From Dorea_D sp963559605 (GTDB taxonomy: Bacteria > Bacillota > Clostridia > Lachnospirales > Lachnospiraceae): DNA of 64,000 nt. Location: assembly GCA_963559605.1 (NCBI GenBank), contig CAUWLL010000004.1, positions 1-64,000 of the forward strand, written 5' to 3'. The position numbers and the translations under genes were made by a program. The first letter of the stretch is position 1, and every line of letters begins with the position of its first letter. Under the pieces are notes generated by a model. It saw only the letters and a list, made by a program, of their open reading frames with translations. It was not told where the DNA came from and did not search any database. Positions 35,876-44,574 of the stretch are shown piece after piece.

Positions 35876-38800
35876 CTATTTCCTTTCTACTCCAAGTACT
35901 ACATTTTCACCGTTGATCTTCCACTCTTTCACATATCCCGCAGGACTGTTCTTTGTAACGGAAGCTGCCAGTGTTTCTCCGCCGATTTCCTCGGCATGTG
36001 CCGCGAATATCTTCTCGGCTTTCTCGGTTCCCTTATAAGTGATCGCAATGTTGTCCATAACCTCAAAATCAGCTTCTTTTCTCATAGTCTGTACCTTACT
36101 GATAATCTCACGCACAAATCCTTCTTCCAGAAGCTCTTCTGTCAGATTCGTATCCAGAACAACTGTAATTCCATTGTCATTTTCAGATACATAGCCTTCC
36201 ATCTGTGCAGACTCGATCAGTAGATCCTCTCGGAACAGTGTAACTTCCTGTCCGTTCACCTCAAACTTTAAAGCATCCTTTGCATTTAACTCATCCATGG
36301 CTGCATTTCCATCCAGCTCAGAAAGCGCTGCCTTAATTCCGCCTAACAGTTTTCCGTATTTCGGTCCGACTGTCTTTAACTGTGGTTTAAAGGTGTAGGA
36401 AGTAAAATCCCGTACCTCTTGTGTAAAGGTCACCGTTTTGATGTTCAACTCGTCTCTTACGATTTCCTGATAAAACTCTGGAAGCTCAAATCCGGCTTTT
36501 ACATACATCTGTCCAATCGGCTGGCGGTTCTTGATATTCGCAGTATTTCTACATGCACGTCCCATGACAACCAGCTTCAGAACTTCATCCATATGCTGCT
36601 CCAGCTCTTTATCGATACAGGTCTCGTCTGCGGTCGGGAAATCGCATAAATGAATACTCTCCGGGGCATTTTCATCGATGCTTCTTACGAGATTCTGGTA
36701 AATGTCCTCCGTCATAAACGGAATCATCGGAGCCGCCGCTTTACATACTTCCACAAGAGCTGTATAAAGCGTCATATAAGCGTTGATCTTATCCTGCTCC
36801 ATACCTTTTGCCCAGAAACGCTCACGGCTTCTTCTGACATACCAGTTACTCATATCATCTACAAAATCCTGAAGCGCTCTTGCCGTCTCCGGGATCTTAT
36901 AATTCGCAAGGTTATCATCTACCTCTTTGATCAAAGTATTTAACTTAGATAACAACCACTTATCCATAACAGACAGTTTATCATATTCCAATGTATATTT
37001 TGTGGCGTCAAAATTATCAATATTCGCATATAGCACGAAAAATGCATAGGTATTCCAAAGTGTTCCCATGAATTTTCTCTGACCTTCCACCACTGCTTTT
37101 CCATGGAAGCGGTTTGGAAGCCACGGTGCGCTGTTCACATAGAAATACCAGCGGATTGCATCTGCTCCATATTTCTCCAGTGCATCAAACGGATCCACTG
37201 CATTTCCCTTCGATTTACTCATCTTTTGACCATTTTCATCCTGCACATGTCCGAGAACAATAACATTCTTATACGGCGCTTTGTTGAAAATAAGCGTTGA
37301 AATTGCCAGCAGGGAGTAGAACCATCCTCGTGTCTGGTCTACCGCCTCGGAAATGAAATCTGCCGGGAACTGTTTCTCGAAAAGCTCCTGATTCTCAAAT
37401 GGATAGTGAAGCTGTGCGAACGGCATTGCTCCTGAATCAAACCAGCAGTCGATCACTTCCGGCACACGGTGCATTGGCTTTCCGCATTTCGGACAACGGA
37501 TGGTCACTTCGTCAATGTACGGACGATGAAGTTCGATCTCATCCGGACAGTTGTCGGACATTTCTTTCAACTCTTCGATACTTCCCACAGAGTGCTGATG
37601 TCCACACTCGCACTCCCAAATATTTAACGGAGTTCCCCAATAACGGTTACGGCTGATGCCCCAATCCTGAACATTTTCCAGCCAGTCGCCAAAACGTCCT
37701 TTACCGATACTTTCTGGAATCCAGTTGATCGTATTATTATTTGCGATCAAATCATCTTTTACCGCCGTCATATTAATAAACCATGACTCACGGGCATAGT
37801 AGATAAGCGGTGTATCACATCTCCAGCAGTGTGGATAACTATGCTCAAAATTCGGAGCATCAAAGAGAAGCTCTCTTGCATCTAAATCTTTTAACACTTC
37901 CGGATCTGCTTTTTTTACAAATAATCCGGCAAACGGAGTACTCTCGCTCATCTCACCTTTTTCCGTAACAAGTTGTACAAAAGGCATATCGTATTTACGT
38001 CCGACTTTTGCATCGTCCTCACCGAACGCAGGCGCAATATGAACAACACCGGTACCGTCAGTGAGTGTTACATACGTATCACAGGTGATAAAGAATGCTT
38101 TCTTGTTCTGTTTTGCGGCTACATCTGCGGCACACTGATATAATGGCTCATATTCTTTATATTCTAAGTCTTTTCCCTTATAAGTCTCTAAAACTTCATA
38201 AGCCTTCTCGCCTTCTTTCGCAAGTTTTCCGAGAACTGTATCAAGAAGCGCGCAAGCCATATAGTAAACATAACCGTCGGCAGCCTTTACCTTTGCGTAA
38301 TCCTCCTCAGGATTTACACATAGCGCGATATTCGACGGAAGTGTCCACGGTGTTGTTGTCCATGCAAGAAAATATGCATCCTCACCCACGACTTTAAATC
38401 TTACGATTGCCGAACGCTCTTTGACATCCTTGTAGCCCTGCGCCACTTCCTGTGCGGAAAGCGGAGTTCCGCAGCGTGGACAGTAAGGCACGATCTTAAA
38501 ACCTTTGTATAACAGCCCTTTGTCCCAGATTTGTTTCAGCGCCCACCACTCAGACTCGATGAACTCATTGTGGTATGTTACATAGGGGTTCTCCATATCT
38601 GCCCAGAAACCGACCGTGCCGGAGAAATCCTCCCACATTCCCTTGTATTTCCAAACACTTTCTTTACACTTATTGATAAACGGTTCTAAACCATATTCCT
38701 CGATCTGATCTTTTCCGTCTAAGCCCAGAAGTTTCTCCACTTCCAGCTCTACCGGCAGTCCATGCGTATCCCAGCCTGCTTTTCTCGGTACTTCATAACC

Positions 38801-39025
38801 TTTCATTGTACGGTATCTCGGAATCATATCCTTAATAACACGGGTAAGCACATGACCGATATGCGGCTTCCCATTGGCAGTCGGCGGTCCGTCATAGAAC
38901 ATATACATCTCGCTGCCCTCACGCTGTTTCATACTTTTTTCGAAAATGCTGTTTTCATTCCAGAATTTTTCTGTCGCTTTTTCTCTGTCCACAAAATTAA
39001 GATCTGTTGAAACTTTCTTATACAT
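35876..39025 (-). CDS. ileS: isoleucyl-tRNA synthetase
   Basis: 1049 residues, class I synthetase of the longer type. Motifs: GPPTANGKPHIGHVLTR (HIGH) near residue 48, editing domain in the centre including AWTTTPWTLPSN, and KMSKSKGNAVDP (KMSKS) near residue 600; the anticodon-binding and C-terminal DUF5915-like extension follow. The N-terminal NFVDREKATEKFW places it with the eukaryote-like IleS2 clade, which is often mupirocin-tolerant. A T-box leader precedes it and glgP follows. Confidence 0.95.
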   Translation of the reverse strand: MYKKVSTDLNFVDREKATEKFWNENSIFEKSMKQREGSEMYMFYDGPPTANGKPHIGHVLTRVIKDMIPRYRTMKGYEVPRKAGWDTHGLPVELEVEKLLGLDGKDQIEEYGLEPFINKCKESVWKYKGMWEDFSGTVGFWADMENPYVTYHNEFIESEWWALKQIWDKGLLYKGFKIVPYCPRCGTPLSAQEVAQGYKDVKERSAIVRFKVVGEDAYFLAWTTTPWTLPSNIALCVNPEEDYAKVKAADGYVYYMACALLDTVLGKLAKEGEKAYEVLETYKGKDLEYKEYEPLYQCAADVAAKQNKKAFFITCDTYVTLTDGTGVVHIAPAFGEDDAKVGRKYDMPFVQLVTEKGEMSESTPFAGLFVKKADPEVLKDLDARELLFDAPNFEHSYPHCWRCDTPLIYYARESWFINMTAVKDDLIANNNTINWIPESIGKGRFGDWLENVQDWGISRNRYWGTPLNIWECECGHQHSVGSIEELKEMSDNCPDEIELHRPYIDEVTIRCPKCGKPMHRVPEVIDCWFDSGAMPFAQLHYPFENQELFEKQFPADFISEAVDQTRGWFYSLLAISTLIFNKAPYKNVIVLGHVQDENGQKMSKSKGNAVDPFDALEKYGADAIRWYFYVNSAPWLPNRFHGKAVVEGQRKFMGTLWNTYAFFVLYANIDNFDATKYTLEYDKLSVMDKWLLSKLNTLIKEVDDNLANYKIPETARALQDFVDDMSNWYVRRSRERFWAKGMEQDKINAYMTLYTALVEVCKAAAPMIPFMTEDIYQNLVRSIDENAPESIHLCDFPTADETCIDKELEQHMDEVLKLVVMGRACRNTANIKNRQPIGQMYVKAGFELPEFYQEIVRDELNIKTVTFTQEVRDFTSYTFKPQLKTVGPKYGKLLGGIKAALSELDGNAAMDELNAKDALKFEVNGQEVTLFREDLLIESAQMEGYVSENDNGITVVLDTNLTEELLEEGFVREIISKVQTMRKEADFEVMDNIAITYKGTEKAEKIFAAHAEEIGGETLAASVTKNSPAGYVKEWKINGENVVLGVERK

Positions 39026-39046
39026 GATGATCCTCCTTTTTTCATT

Positions 39047-39290
39047 AAAAAACTCCCGTCCTATCTGTATAGGACGAGAGCATTACTCACGCTTATAAAC
39101 CACCTAAACATACTATCATATGTCTTTCCTGTAACGGGGAAAATCCGGCATTGCCTACTCGATGATTCCATTCTTTCGACATCTGCAACTCGGAAGTGAT
39201 ATTCAGATATATCTTACTGATACCGGACTTTCACCGTCTCCGGCTCGCTGCAATGTTCTGATATAACTTACTGTCTTCGTCATTGTTGTT
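39047..39290 (-). promoter_or_regulatory. T-box riboswitch of ileS-glgP
   Basis: On the minus strand the leader has Stem I sequences around 39290-39200 with AGTAAG and ATC candidates for the specifier, then a T-box segment, AGGTGGTTTATAAGCG near 39107-39092. Its bulge UGGU fits the A discriminator of tRNA-Ile. The terminator GCTCTCGTCC...GGACGGGAG and TTTTTT lies at 39081-39047. The arrangement (specifier, T-box, terminator, then a synthetase) is diagnostic. The specifier codon was not proven by full folding. Confidence 0.85.
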
Positions 39291-39304
39291 CTCTACACTC
39301 TGTA

Positions 39305-39334
39305 ATTATAAGTAAAAACCCCTTGATTCGTCAA
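39305..39334 (-). promoter_or_regulatory. promoter of the ileS leader
   Basis: TTGACG (39334-39329), 18 bases, TATAAT (39310-39305). The -35 and spacer lie inside the right/loop part of the terminator hairpin of the upstream carboxypeptidase gene. Confidence 0.6.
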
Positions 39335-39346
39335 GGGGTTTTTACT
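39311..39346. terminator. intrinsic terminator after the D,D-carboxypeptidase gene
   Basis: AGTAAAAACCCCTTGA pairs with TCAAGGGGTTTTTACT around a 4-base loop, symmetric and T-rich on both strands; 26 bases past the carboxypeptidase stop. Confidence 0.85.
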
Positions 39347-39371
39347 TGCAACACGCATTTTATCTTTCTTT

Positions 39372-40826
39372 TTAACGTCTTCTGCGTCTCTTTCTTCGTT
39401 TCTTCCTGCATCTTGCGATTCTCACAAAAAACCATAAGATCAGTATCATCAGTAAGATCGTCAGTCCTGCAAGAACGAGAATTTCTTTTTTGCTCCTATC
39501 TTTCAGCTTATCGATAACTCCAAGCGCTTTCTCATCCTTTTTCTTTGATTCTTTTCTCTTTGTTACCTTTTTCTCCGATTTTTGCTTATGCTTTTCTAGA
39601 TAACTTTGGCTCAGTTTTGCTCTTGCCGAGCCGACAAAATTCCCGCCGTAGCTGTAAGTTAAAACCGCCTCACCGCTTCGCTCCGGATCCTCGGTCAATT
39701 TCATTTCAAGGTCTGCAAACGCAGCTCCTTTCGGAAGCATAACATAACCGCTTGTCTTACCGCTTTCATCCGCCAGAATTTCCTCCACATCCTCGGAGGT
39801 TTCTTGTCCGTTCACCGAAATTTTTTCAAAATTATCAAATCCATACTCAAACAGATTCTTTGTATCCGGGTAAATATGAATGCCTCCTCTGGTTCTCAGT
39901 ACTACACACACAAGTCTCCTATCGCCTTTTTCAGCCATGGTGATCAATGTGGATAATGCATCCGACGTAAATCCCGTCTTTCCGCCGACAGCATACTTGT
40001 AATACGCCTCCCTCTGTGGCTGCAACATCTTGTGTTTCTGCTGGAACACATGCTCTTCACAAGTAGAGCTTTTGGGAATCTTATACTCTGTTGTCTGCAC
40101 GATCTTGAAAAACTCAGGATGTTTGAAAAGCTCTCTCCCGATCAGCGCCATATCCCTGGCGCTGGTATAATGGTTCGCATCGTGAAGTCCGTTTGTATTC
40201 ACAAAATTAGAGTTTGTTCCGCCAAGTTCCTTACACCGGAGATTCATCTGCTCTACAAACCAGGCATAGTCGTGCCCTGCCATCTTCCCTACATTCTCTC
40301 CTACCGCGTACGCCGCCTCGTTTCCCGAAGCAAGGAGCGTAGCGTAAAGCGCCTGCTCTAAAGTGATCTTATCTCCCTCTTTTAAGCCTACGGCGGAATC
40401 TCCGGGCTGGAGAAAAGATACGCAGTCATGAGAAAACACAACCGGATCTTCCGCTGCGCCGTTTTCCAACGCCACAAGCGCCGTCAACACCTTTGTAATA
40501 CTGGCCGGATAATGCTGGTCGTCAATATTCTTTCCGTACAGTACCGCTCCGGTATCTACATCCATCACAATTCCTGCATAGCCATATGTTCCGGGTCCCT
40601 GAGGCCAGTTTGGGATCTCATTGGTCTGAACCGGCATGTCATAGATCTGCTTCTGCCGCTTCTTTTCCTCCTTATTTCGCTCCTCTTCTGTCATTCCTTC
40701 TGGAAACGGTTCCTCTTTTTGAATCTTCGGGACTGCCTGAGCAGTCACTCCCACACTGATACACAGTGCAAATATCATAAGTACGCTTAACAATCGCTGT
40801 ACTGCTTTCTTACTTAACATCTTCAT
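39372..40826 (-). CDS. D-alanyl-D-alanine carboxypeptidase (DacA/DacF, PBP5-like)
   Basis: 484 residues from the ATG at 40826; a GTG at 40856 is in frame but AAGGA lies between them. Signal peptide to about residue 30 (ends TAQA). Penicillin-binding motifs: SITKVL (SxxK) near residue 100, SGNEAA (SxN) near 160 and KTGFT (KTG) near 275. A membrane helix near the C-terminus (about 450-470) is followed by an Arg/Lys-rich tail, an anchor more like a transmembrane stop than the amphipathic helix of PBP5. It trims the terminal D-Ala of peptidoglycan stem peptides. Confidence 0.92.
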   Translation of the reverse strand: MKMLSKKAVQRLLSVLMIFALCISVGVTAQAVPKIQKEEPFPEGMTEEERNKEEKKRQKQIYDMPVQTNEIPNWPQGPGTYGYAGIVMDVDTGAVLYGKNIDDQHYPASITKVLTALVALENGAAEDPVVFSHDCVSFLQPGDSAVGLKEGDKITLEQALYATLLASGNEAAYAVGENVGKMAGHDYAWFVEQMNLRCKELGGTNSNFVNTNGLHDANHYTSARDMALIGRELFKHPEFFKIVQTTEYKIPKSSTCEEHVFQQKHKMLQPQREAYYKYAVGGKTGFTSDALSTLITMAEKGDRRLVCVVLRTRGGIHIYPDTKNLFEYGFDNFEKISVNGQETSEDVEEILADESGKTSGYVMLPKGAAFADLEMKLTEDPERSGEAVLTYSYGGNFVGSARAKLSQSYLEKHKQKSEKKVTKRKESKKKDEKALGVIDKLKDRSKKEILVLAGLTILLMILILWFFVRIARCRKKRRKRRRRR

Positions 40827-40881
40827 TTTTATTTGTATTCCTTCATTTATTCTCACAGTCTGAACTTAAAAGTTTTGTCAC

Positions 40882-43800
40882 TTACACAATGATCTTCCAA
40901 TGATTCTTTCCTTCTAATTTCACACTATACAATACCTGATCCGCGCGCATAAACGCTTCTTCCAGTGTATCTTCCCGGCGTATCTTCGTTCCCCCGATAG
41001 AAATACCGCACCATCCTTTTTCCATCAGATCGATCTCCTTAAGACAACTCATGAGCCTCTGCATTAATTCCCGCACGTCTTTATCATCAACGATCTTTCT
41101 GCACAATAGGATAAATTCATCGCCGCCCATCCGGCACACAAGATCGTCTCTGCGCACAGACGTCCGCAGTACATTTGCCACATTCTTCAGAACCTCATTT
41201 CCCTTCATATGTCCGAAATTATCATTCACCTTTTTAAAGTCATCCAGGTCTGCCACAAAGAGCCATTCTCCCGTTCTTTTCTCTTTGCTGAACACCTTTT
41301 CAAACTCCCTGTAATTCAAAAGTCCCGTCATCGGGTCTCTCTTTGCAAGCTCTGCTAATGTATAAGCCGCTTCCTTCTCCTCCCTAAGCTGTTCCGCCAG
41401 CGTTTTAGGATAGAATTCGCCGTCCGCCTGGTCTCCATTCGGTAATGACTGATGTACATGTGCAATCTTCCATCTTCCTTCGGATTTTCGGTATAAAACA
41501 GTAAAACGTGTATCCATGTCGATCGTTACCTGTTTGTCTTCACTCTCCCACCATATAACCAGACCGCCATATACGAACGTAACTTCCGGTGAAACTTCCT
41601 TTTCCTCACACCAGAATTCTTTAAATTCAAAATGGATATTTTTTCTTTCTATGATTTCTGCGGAAATCGCTTCGGAAAGCGCCTCCAGACTTTCATAGAA
41701 TTCATGCTTCCCTGTTCCGATAACTACAGCGTCTTCTATAAATTCATCCGACAGGTTGGACGTCTGGCTCCTGTCTCCGAAAAAATAGATTTCCCATATC
41801 TTTTTCGTATACGCTTTAAAATCTATTTTCCGGTCCCCTTCTGTGCAGACATTTTTATCCAAATCCTCAGAAACTACTTCTGTTACTTCTGTTTCTGACC
41901 TTTTGGCAAGTATATCACTTGTAAACACTTCTGCACTGACAGGACGGCTGTATAAATAACCCTGCGCTTTGTCACATCCGATCCGTTTCACAAATTGTTC
42001 GTCCTGTTTCGTTTCAACTCCTTCCATAACTGTAGAAATCGATAATTTCTTCGACATGCGGACAACCTCTTCTACAATGATACGGGTATTTTCTTCCCGG
42101 TCTTCCATCGCCTCTTTAAGAAATGCCCTGTCCAATTTTACCTCATCGATTTTTAACCTTCCCAGTGTATTAAGAGAAGAATATCCGCTTCCAAAATCAT
42201 CCATAGATATTCGAAAACCTTTTGCTCTTAACCGGTTCAGCCGCAGATTCATTTTCTCCACATCTTCTATTACAAGATCTTCTAAAATTTCTAATATGAT
42301 CAAAGATGCCGAAATCTGATACTTCTCCAGACAAGCGTACAATTTCTCCTCATAATTCTCTTTATAGAATGTCAGCTTTGACTGATTGACGGAAACCGGC
42401 ACCGGCTCATACCCCGCATCTATCCATGCGCGAAGCTGACGGCACACTCTCTCGAACATATACAGATCTAAGTTCGCACAAAATCCGTTTTTCTCAAAAA
42501 CCGGAATAAAATCTCCGGGATATATCATACTTCCGTCGCTTTTTATCCAGCGTACCAACGCCTCTGCTCCTGCCAGAGAGTTCTTCTCCAGATCGATTTT
42601 CGGCTGAAGGAACAAACGAAACTCTTCATTGTCTATTGCCGCGCTTGCATGTCTTTCTACATAATTTTGAAGCTGCTCCTGTTCGTAGAGTTCTTTGTTA
42701 AAAAAACATATATTTTCTTCTTGATTTTTCTTCGCCTTTTCAAGCGCAAACATGGCATGAACGATCACGTCATGAAGCTCTTCATCCTCATAAAATCCGG
42801 CAATCCCGCATCGCATGGCAACATGGTAATTTGTAGCTTTAATCTCATTTGTCTCACTAATCCGATCGCAGATTTCAAGAATCCGTTCTCTCAGACGTTC
42901 TTTTTCGTTTTCTTTGAGCAGCAAGTAGAACATATCGGCATTCTCTCTGCACGTATATTCTTCTTCGCCAATCGCTTCTTGCAATACTCGCGCAATATAC
43001 TGTAACAGCTTGTCCGCCTGTTCCCTTTTAAAAAATTCGTTAATAAATTTGAACTGACGCACATTCAATACTACGATCGAAGATTCCCTGCCTTTTTTTA
43101 ACTCCGCCTCTGCTAATTCTACGAAATGCTTTACATTATAAAGTCCCGTCAGCTTATCATAATATGCCGCTTTTTGGAACATACGATAAATCCGCTTCGT
43201 CATTCGATAACCATAAATCAGTGTAAAGACAAACAATCCGCTGACAAGTACATAAAATATTATGGCGGTATATACAAGCCGGTACAGATTTCGATTTACA
43301 TTTTCTGAAGAATTAATGCACAGCAAATACCATCCATTCACATCCATAGGCTCAAACAATGCAGAATACTCTTCTTCGTCATAATAAAAAGAGACCTTTG
43401 CATTTTCACGTTTCCCCATAGCATTTTTGACTTCATTCATTGCTTCTTCCCGCAAGTACGGAGCTTCCAGAATATTAAAATATTTTTCCGAATCAGCGGA
43501 AGGATCCGAACTAATGATAAATTTCCCGTCCATGTTTATAAGATGTACCGAACCGCTCCCGTAAAACACTTGCCGTTTTTCCAAAACTTTAGAAAACACA
43601 TCAACCCTGGATGTTGCAGTCAGTGAACCTACTACTTTATCCTCATAATAGACCGGAACTCCAAAAACGAAGACTTTCTGCTTAGAAAGCTGCCCCATAA
43701 AAGCATCCGACACTGCTTGTTCTCCCCGGTAAGATTTCTTTACAATATCCTGTAACTGCGGTTTCATCTCCTCCAGAGATGTATCATAAAGCATATCAGA

Positions 43801-44154
43801 ATCTGAAAGGGTGTATATCCCTTCCCCTTCCATATCAAAATAACCGACATATAAAAATCCATTCTCGTCTGTAGCATTTAAAAATGCATCCCGAAAAGAA
43901 TCTTTCTGATCAAGTCTCGAAGTTCCGATCAACCCTGCCATAGAAGTTAAAATATCAAATTTCCGGTCAATCTGCCGCTCGATCTGTTGGCGATAGCTGA
44001 TGGCTTCCTCTTGCATTCTTATTTCCGTCGCACGGTTCATCGTCTTTACAAAAGCATACACAATACCGCATCCTATCAGAAATAACAACACTGTGATACA
44101 AACTGATAAAATAATAATCTTTTTTAAATTCTCTTTCAGGCTTACTTCATGCAT
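40882..44154 (-). CDS. membrane GGDEF-EAL-SnoaL-GGDEF cyclic-di-GMP protein
   Basis: About 1090 residues from the ATG at 44154 (GAGGAAAAAGG before it; an in-frame TTG at 44172 is possible). Order: membrane helix (about 10-32), extracellular dCache-like sensor (about 40-285), second helix (about 290-312), a degenerate GGDEF (about 335-485; the signature place reads RENADMF), EAL domain (about 505-750) with AEALVRW and DDFGSGYSS, SnoaL-like pocket domain (about 785-900), then an intact GGDEF (about 930-1085) with DPMTGLLN and MGGDEF. It could both make and degrade cyclic-di-GMP; the EAL catalytic set looks largely present. The SnoaL-like domain may sense a small ligand. Confidence 0.88.
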   Translation of the reverse strand: MHEVSLKENLKKIIILSVCITVLLFLIGCGIVYAFVKTMNRATEIRMQEEAISYRQQIERQIDRKFDILTSMAGLIGTSRLDQKDSFRDAFLNATDENGFLYVGYFDMEGEGIYTLSDSDMLYDTSLEEMKPQLQDIVKKSYRGEQAVSDAFMGQLSKQKVFVFGVPVYYEDKVVGSLTATSRVDVFSKVLEKRQVFYGSGSVHLINMDGKFIISSDPSADSEKYFNILEAPYLREEAMNEVKNAMGKRENAKVSFYYDEEEYSALFEPMDVNGWYLLCINSSENVNRNLYRLVYTAIIFYVLVSGLFVFTLIYGYRMTKRIYRMFQKAAYYDKLTGLYNVKHFVELAEAELKKGRESSIVVLNVRQFKFINEFFKREQADKLLQYIARVLQEAIGEEEYTCRENADMFYLLLKENEKERLRERILEICDRISETNEIKATNYHVAMRCGIAGFYEDEELHDVIVHAMFALEKAKKNQEENICFFNKELYEQEQLQNYVERHASAAIDNEEFRLFLQPKIDLEKNSLAGAEALVRWIKSDGSMIYPGDFIPVFEKNGFCANLDLYMFERVCRQLRAWIDAGYEPVPVSVNQSKLTFYKENYEEKLYACLEKYQISASLIILEILEDLVIEDVEKMNLRLNRLRAKGFRISMDDFGSGYSSLNTLGRLKIDEVKLDRAFLKEAMEDREENTRIIVEEVVRMSKKLSISTVMEGVETKQDEQFVKRIGCDKAQGYLYSRPVSAEVFTSDILAKRSETEVTEVVSEDLDKNVCTEGDRKIDFKAYTKKIWEIYFFGDRSQTSNLSDEFIEDAVVIGTGKHEFYESLEALSEAISAEIIERKNIHFEFKEFWCEEKEVSPEVTFVYGGLVIWWESEDKQVTIDMDTRFTVLYRKSEGRWKIAHVHQSLPNGDQADGEFYPKTLAEQLREEKEAAYTLAELAKRDPMTGLLNYREFEKVFSKEKRTGEWLFVADLDDFKKVNDNFGHMKGNEVLKNVANVLRTSVRRDDLVCRMGGDEFILLCRKIVDDKDVRELMQRLMSCLKEIDLMEKGWCGISIGGTKIRREDTLEEAFMRADQVLYSVKLEGKNHWKIIV

Positions 44155-44213
44155 ACCTTTTTCCTCATCCAAACATCTCTGTGTATCCCATATCCTGCGT
44201 TATCATCCATTTT

Positions 44214-44243
44214 ATTATACAAGATTTGTCATGTTTCTTGCAA
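44214..44243 (-). promoter_or_regulatory. promoter of the GGDEF-EAL gene
   Basis: TTGCAA (44243-44238), 18 bases, TATAAT (44219-44214), about 60 bases ahead of the start. Confidence 0.6.
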
Positions 44244-44257
44244 GCAAGAACGATAAA

Positions 44258-44286
44258 TTACAGCCTTCAAAATTAAATGCTATAAT
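44258..44286 (+). promoter_or_regulatory. promoter upstream of the tRNA-like RNA / FliD-like module
   Basis: TTACAG (44258-44263), 17 bases, TATAAT (44281-44286), divergent from the GGDEF-EAL promoter. A transcript from here would run through the tRNA-like sequence to the terminator at 44449. Confidence 0.55.
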
Positions 44287-44349
44287 AAAGTGCGCTTTGT
44301 CAATGAATAAAGGGGCTGTAAAAAACCTTGAATTTAAGGGGCTTATAAT

Positions 44350-44428
44350 GATAGTTCTTGTCCGGAATTGACACTACCTACTCGCTCTCCTAAGCACTGG
44401 TTGTGAGTTCGATTCTCGCAGGGAACGT
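44350..44428 (+). ncRNA. tRNA-like sequence (degenerate tRNA-Arg-like), inside a promoter-terminator unit
   Basis: GTGAG-TTCGATT-CTCGC at about 44404-44420 forms a proper T arm with the GTTCGATTC box, followed by AGGGAAC, which can pair with GTTCTTG at about 44354 as a weak acceptor stem. CTCCTAA at about 44385-44391 looks like an anticodon loop (U33, CCU, A37-A38), but its flanks do not pair and no D arm is seen. It is therefore a damaged tRNA or tRNA-like leader rather than a working tRNA. Confidence 0.3.
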
Positions 44429-44448
44429 TTCATATTACGGCATTTTGG

Positions 44449-44482
44449 GGAGAAATTTTATGAATTTCTCCTTTTCTTTTTC
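44449..44482 (+). terminator. intrinsic terminator before the FliD-like module
   Basis: GGAGAAATT pairs with AATTTCTCC around TTATG, followed by TTTTCTTTTT. It closes the small unit beginning at 44258 and would attenuate read-through into the two genes that follow. Confidence 0.75.
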
Positions 44483-44574
44483 GAAAAATCATCCGATATA
44501 TTTATATAGGATTGTGGAAGTGTAAAGAACGGGACATTTGTGTAATCTGGATTTTACAGGAAAGGAGCAGTTTT

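Noticed and set aside
44474..44500. Sigma-D (flagellar) promoter before the FliD-like module
   Set aside because: A CCGATATA -10-like string occurs, but no TAAA at the required distance; none before the second gene either.
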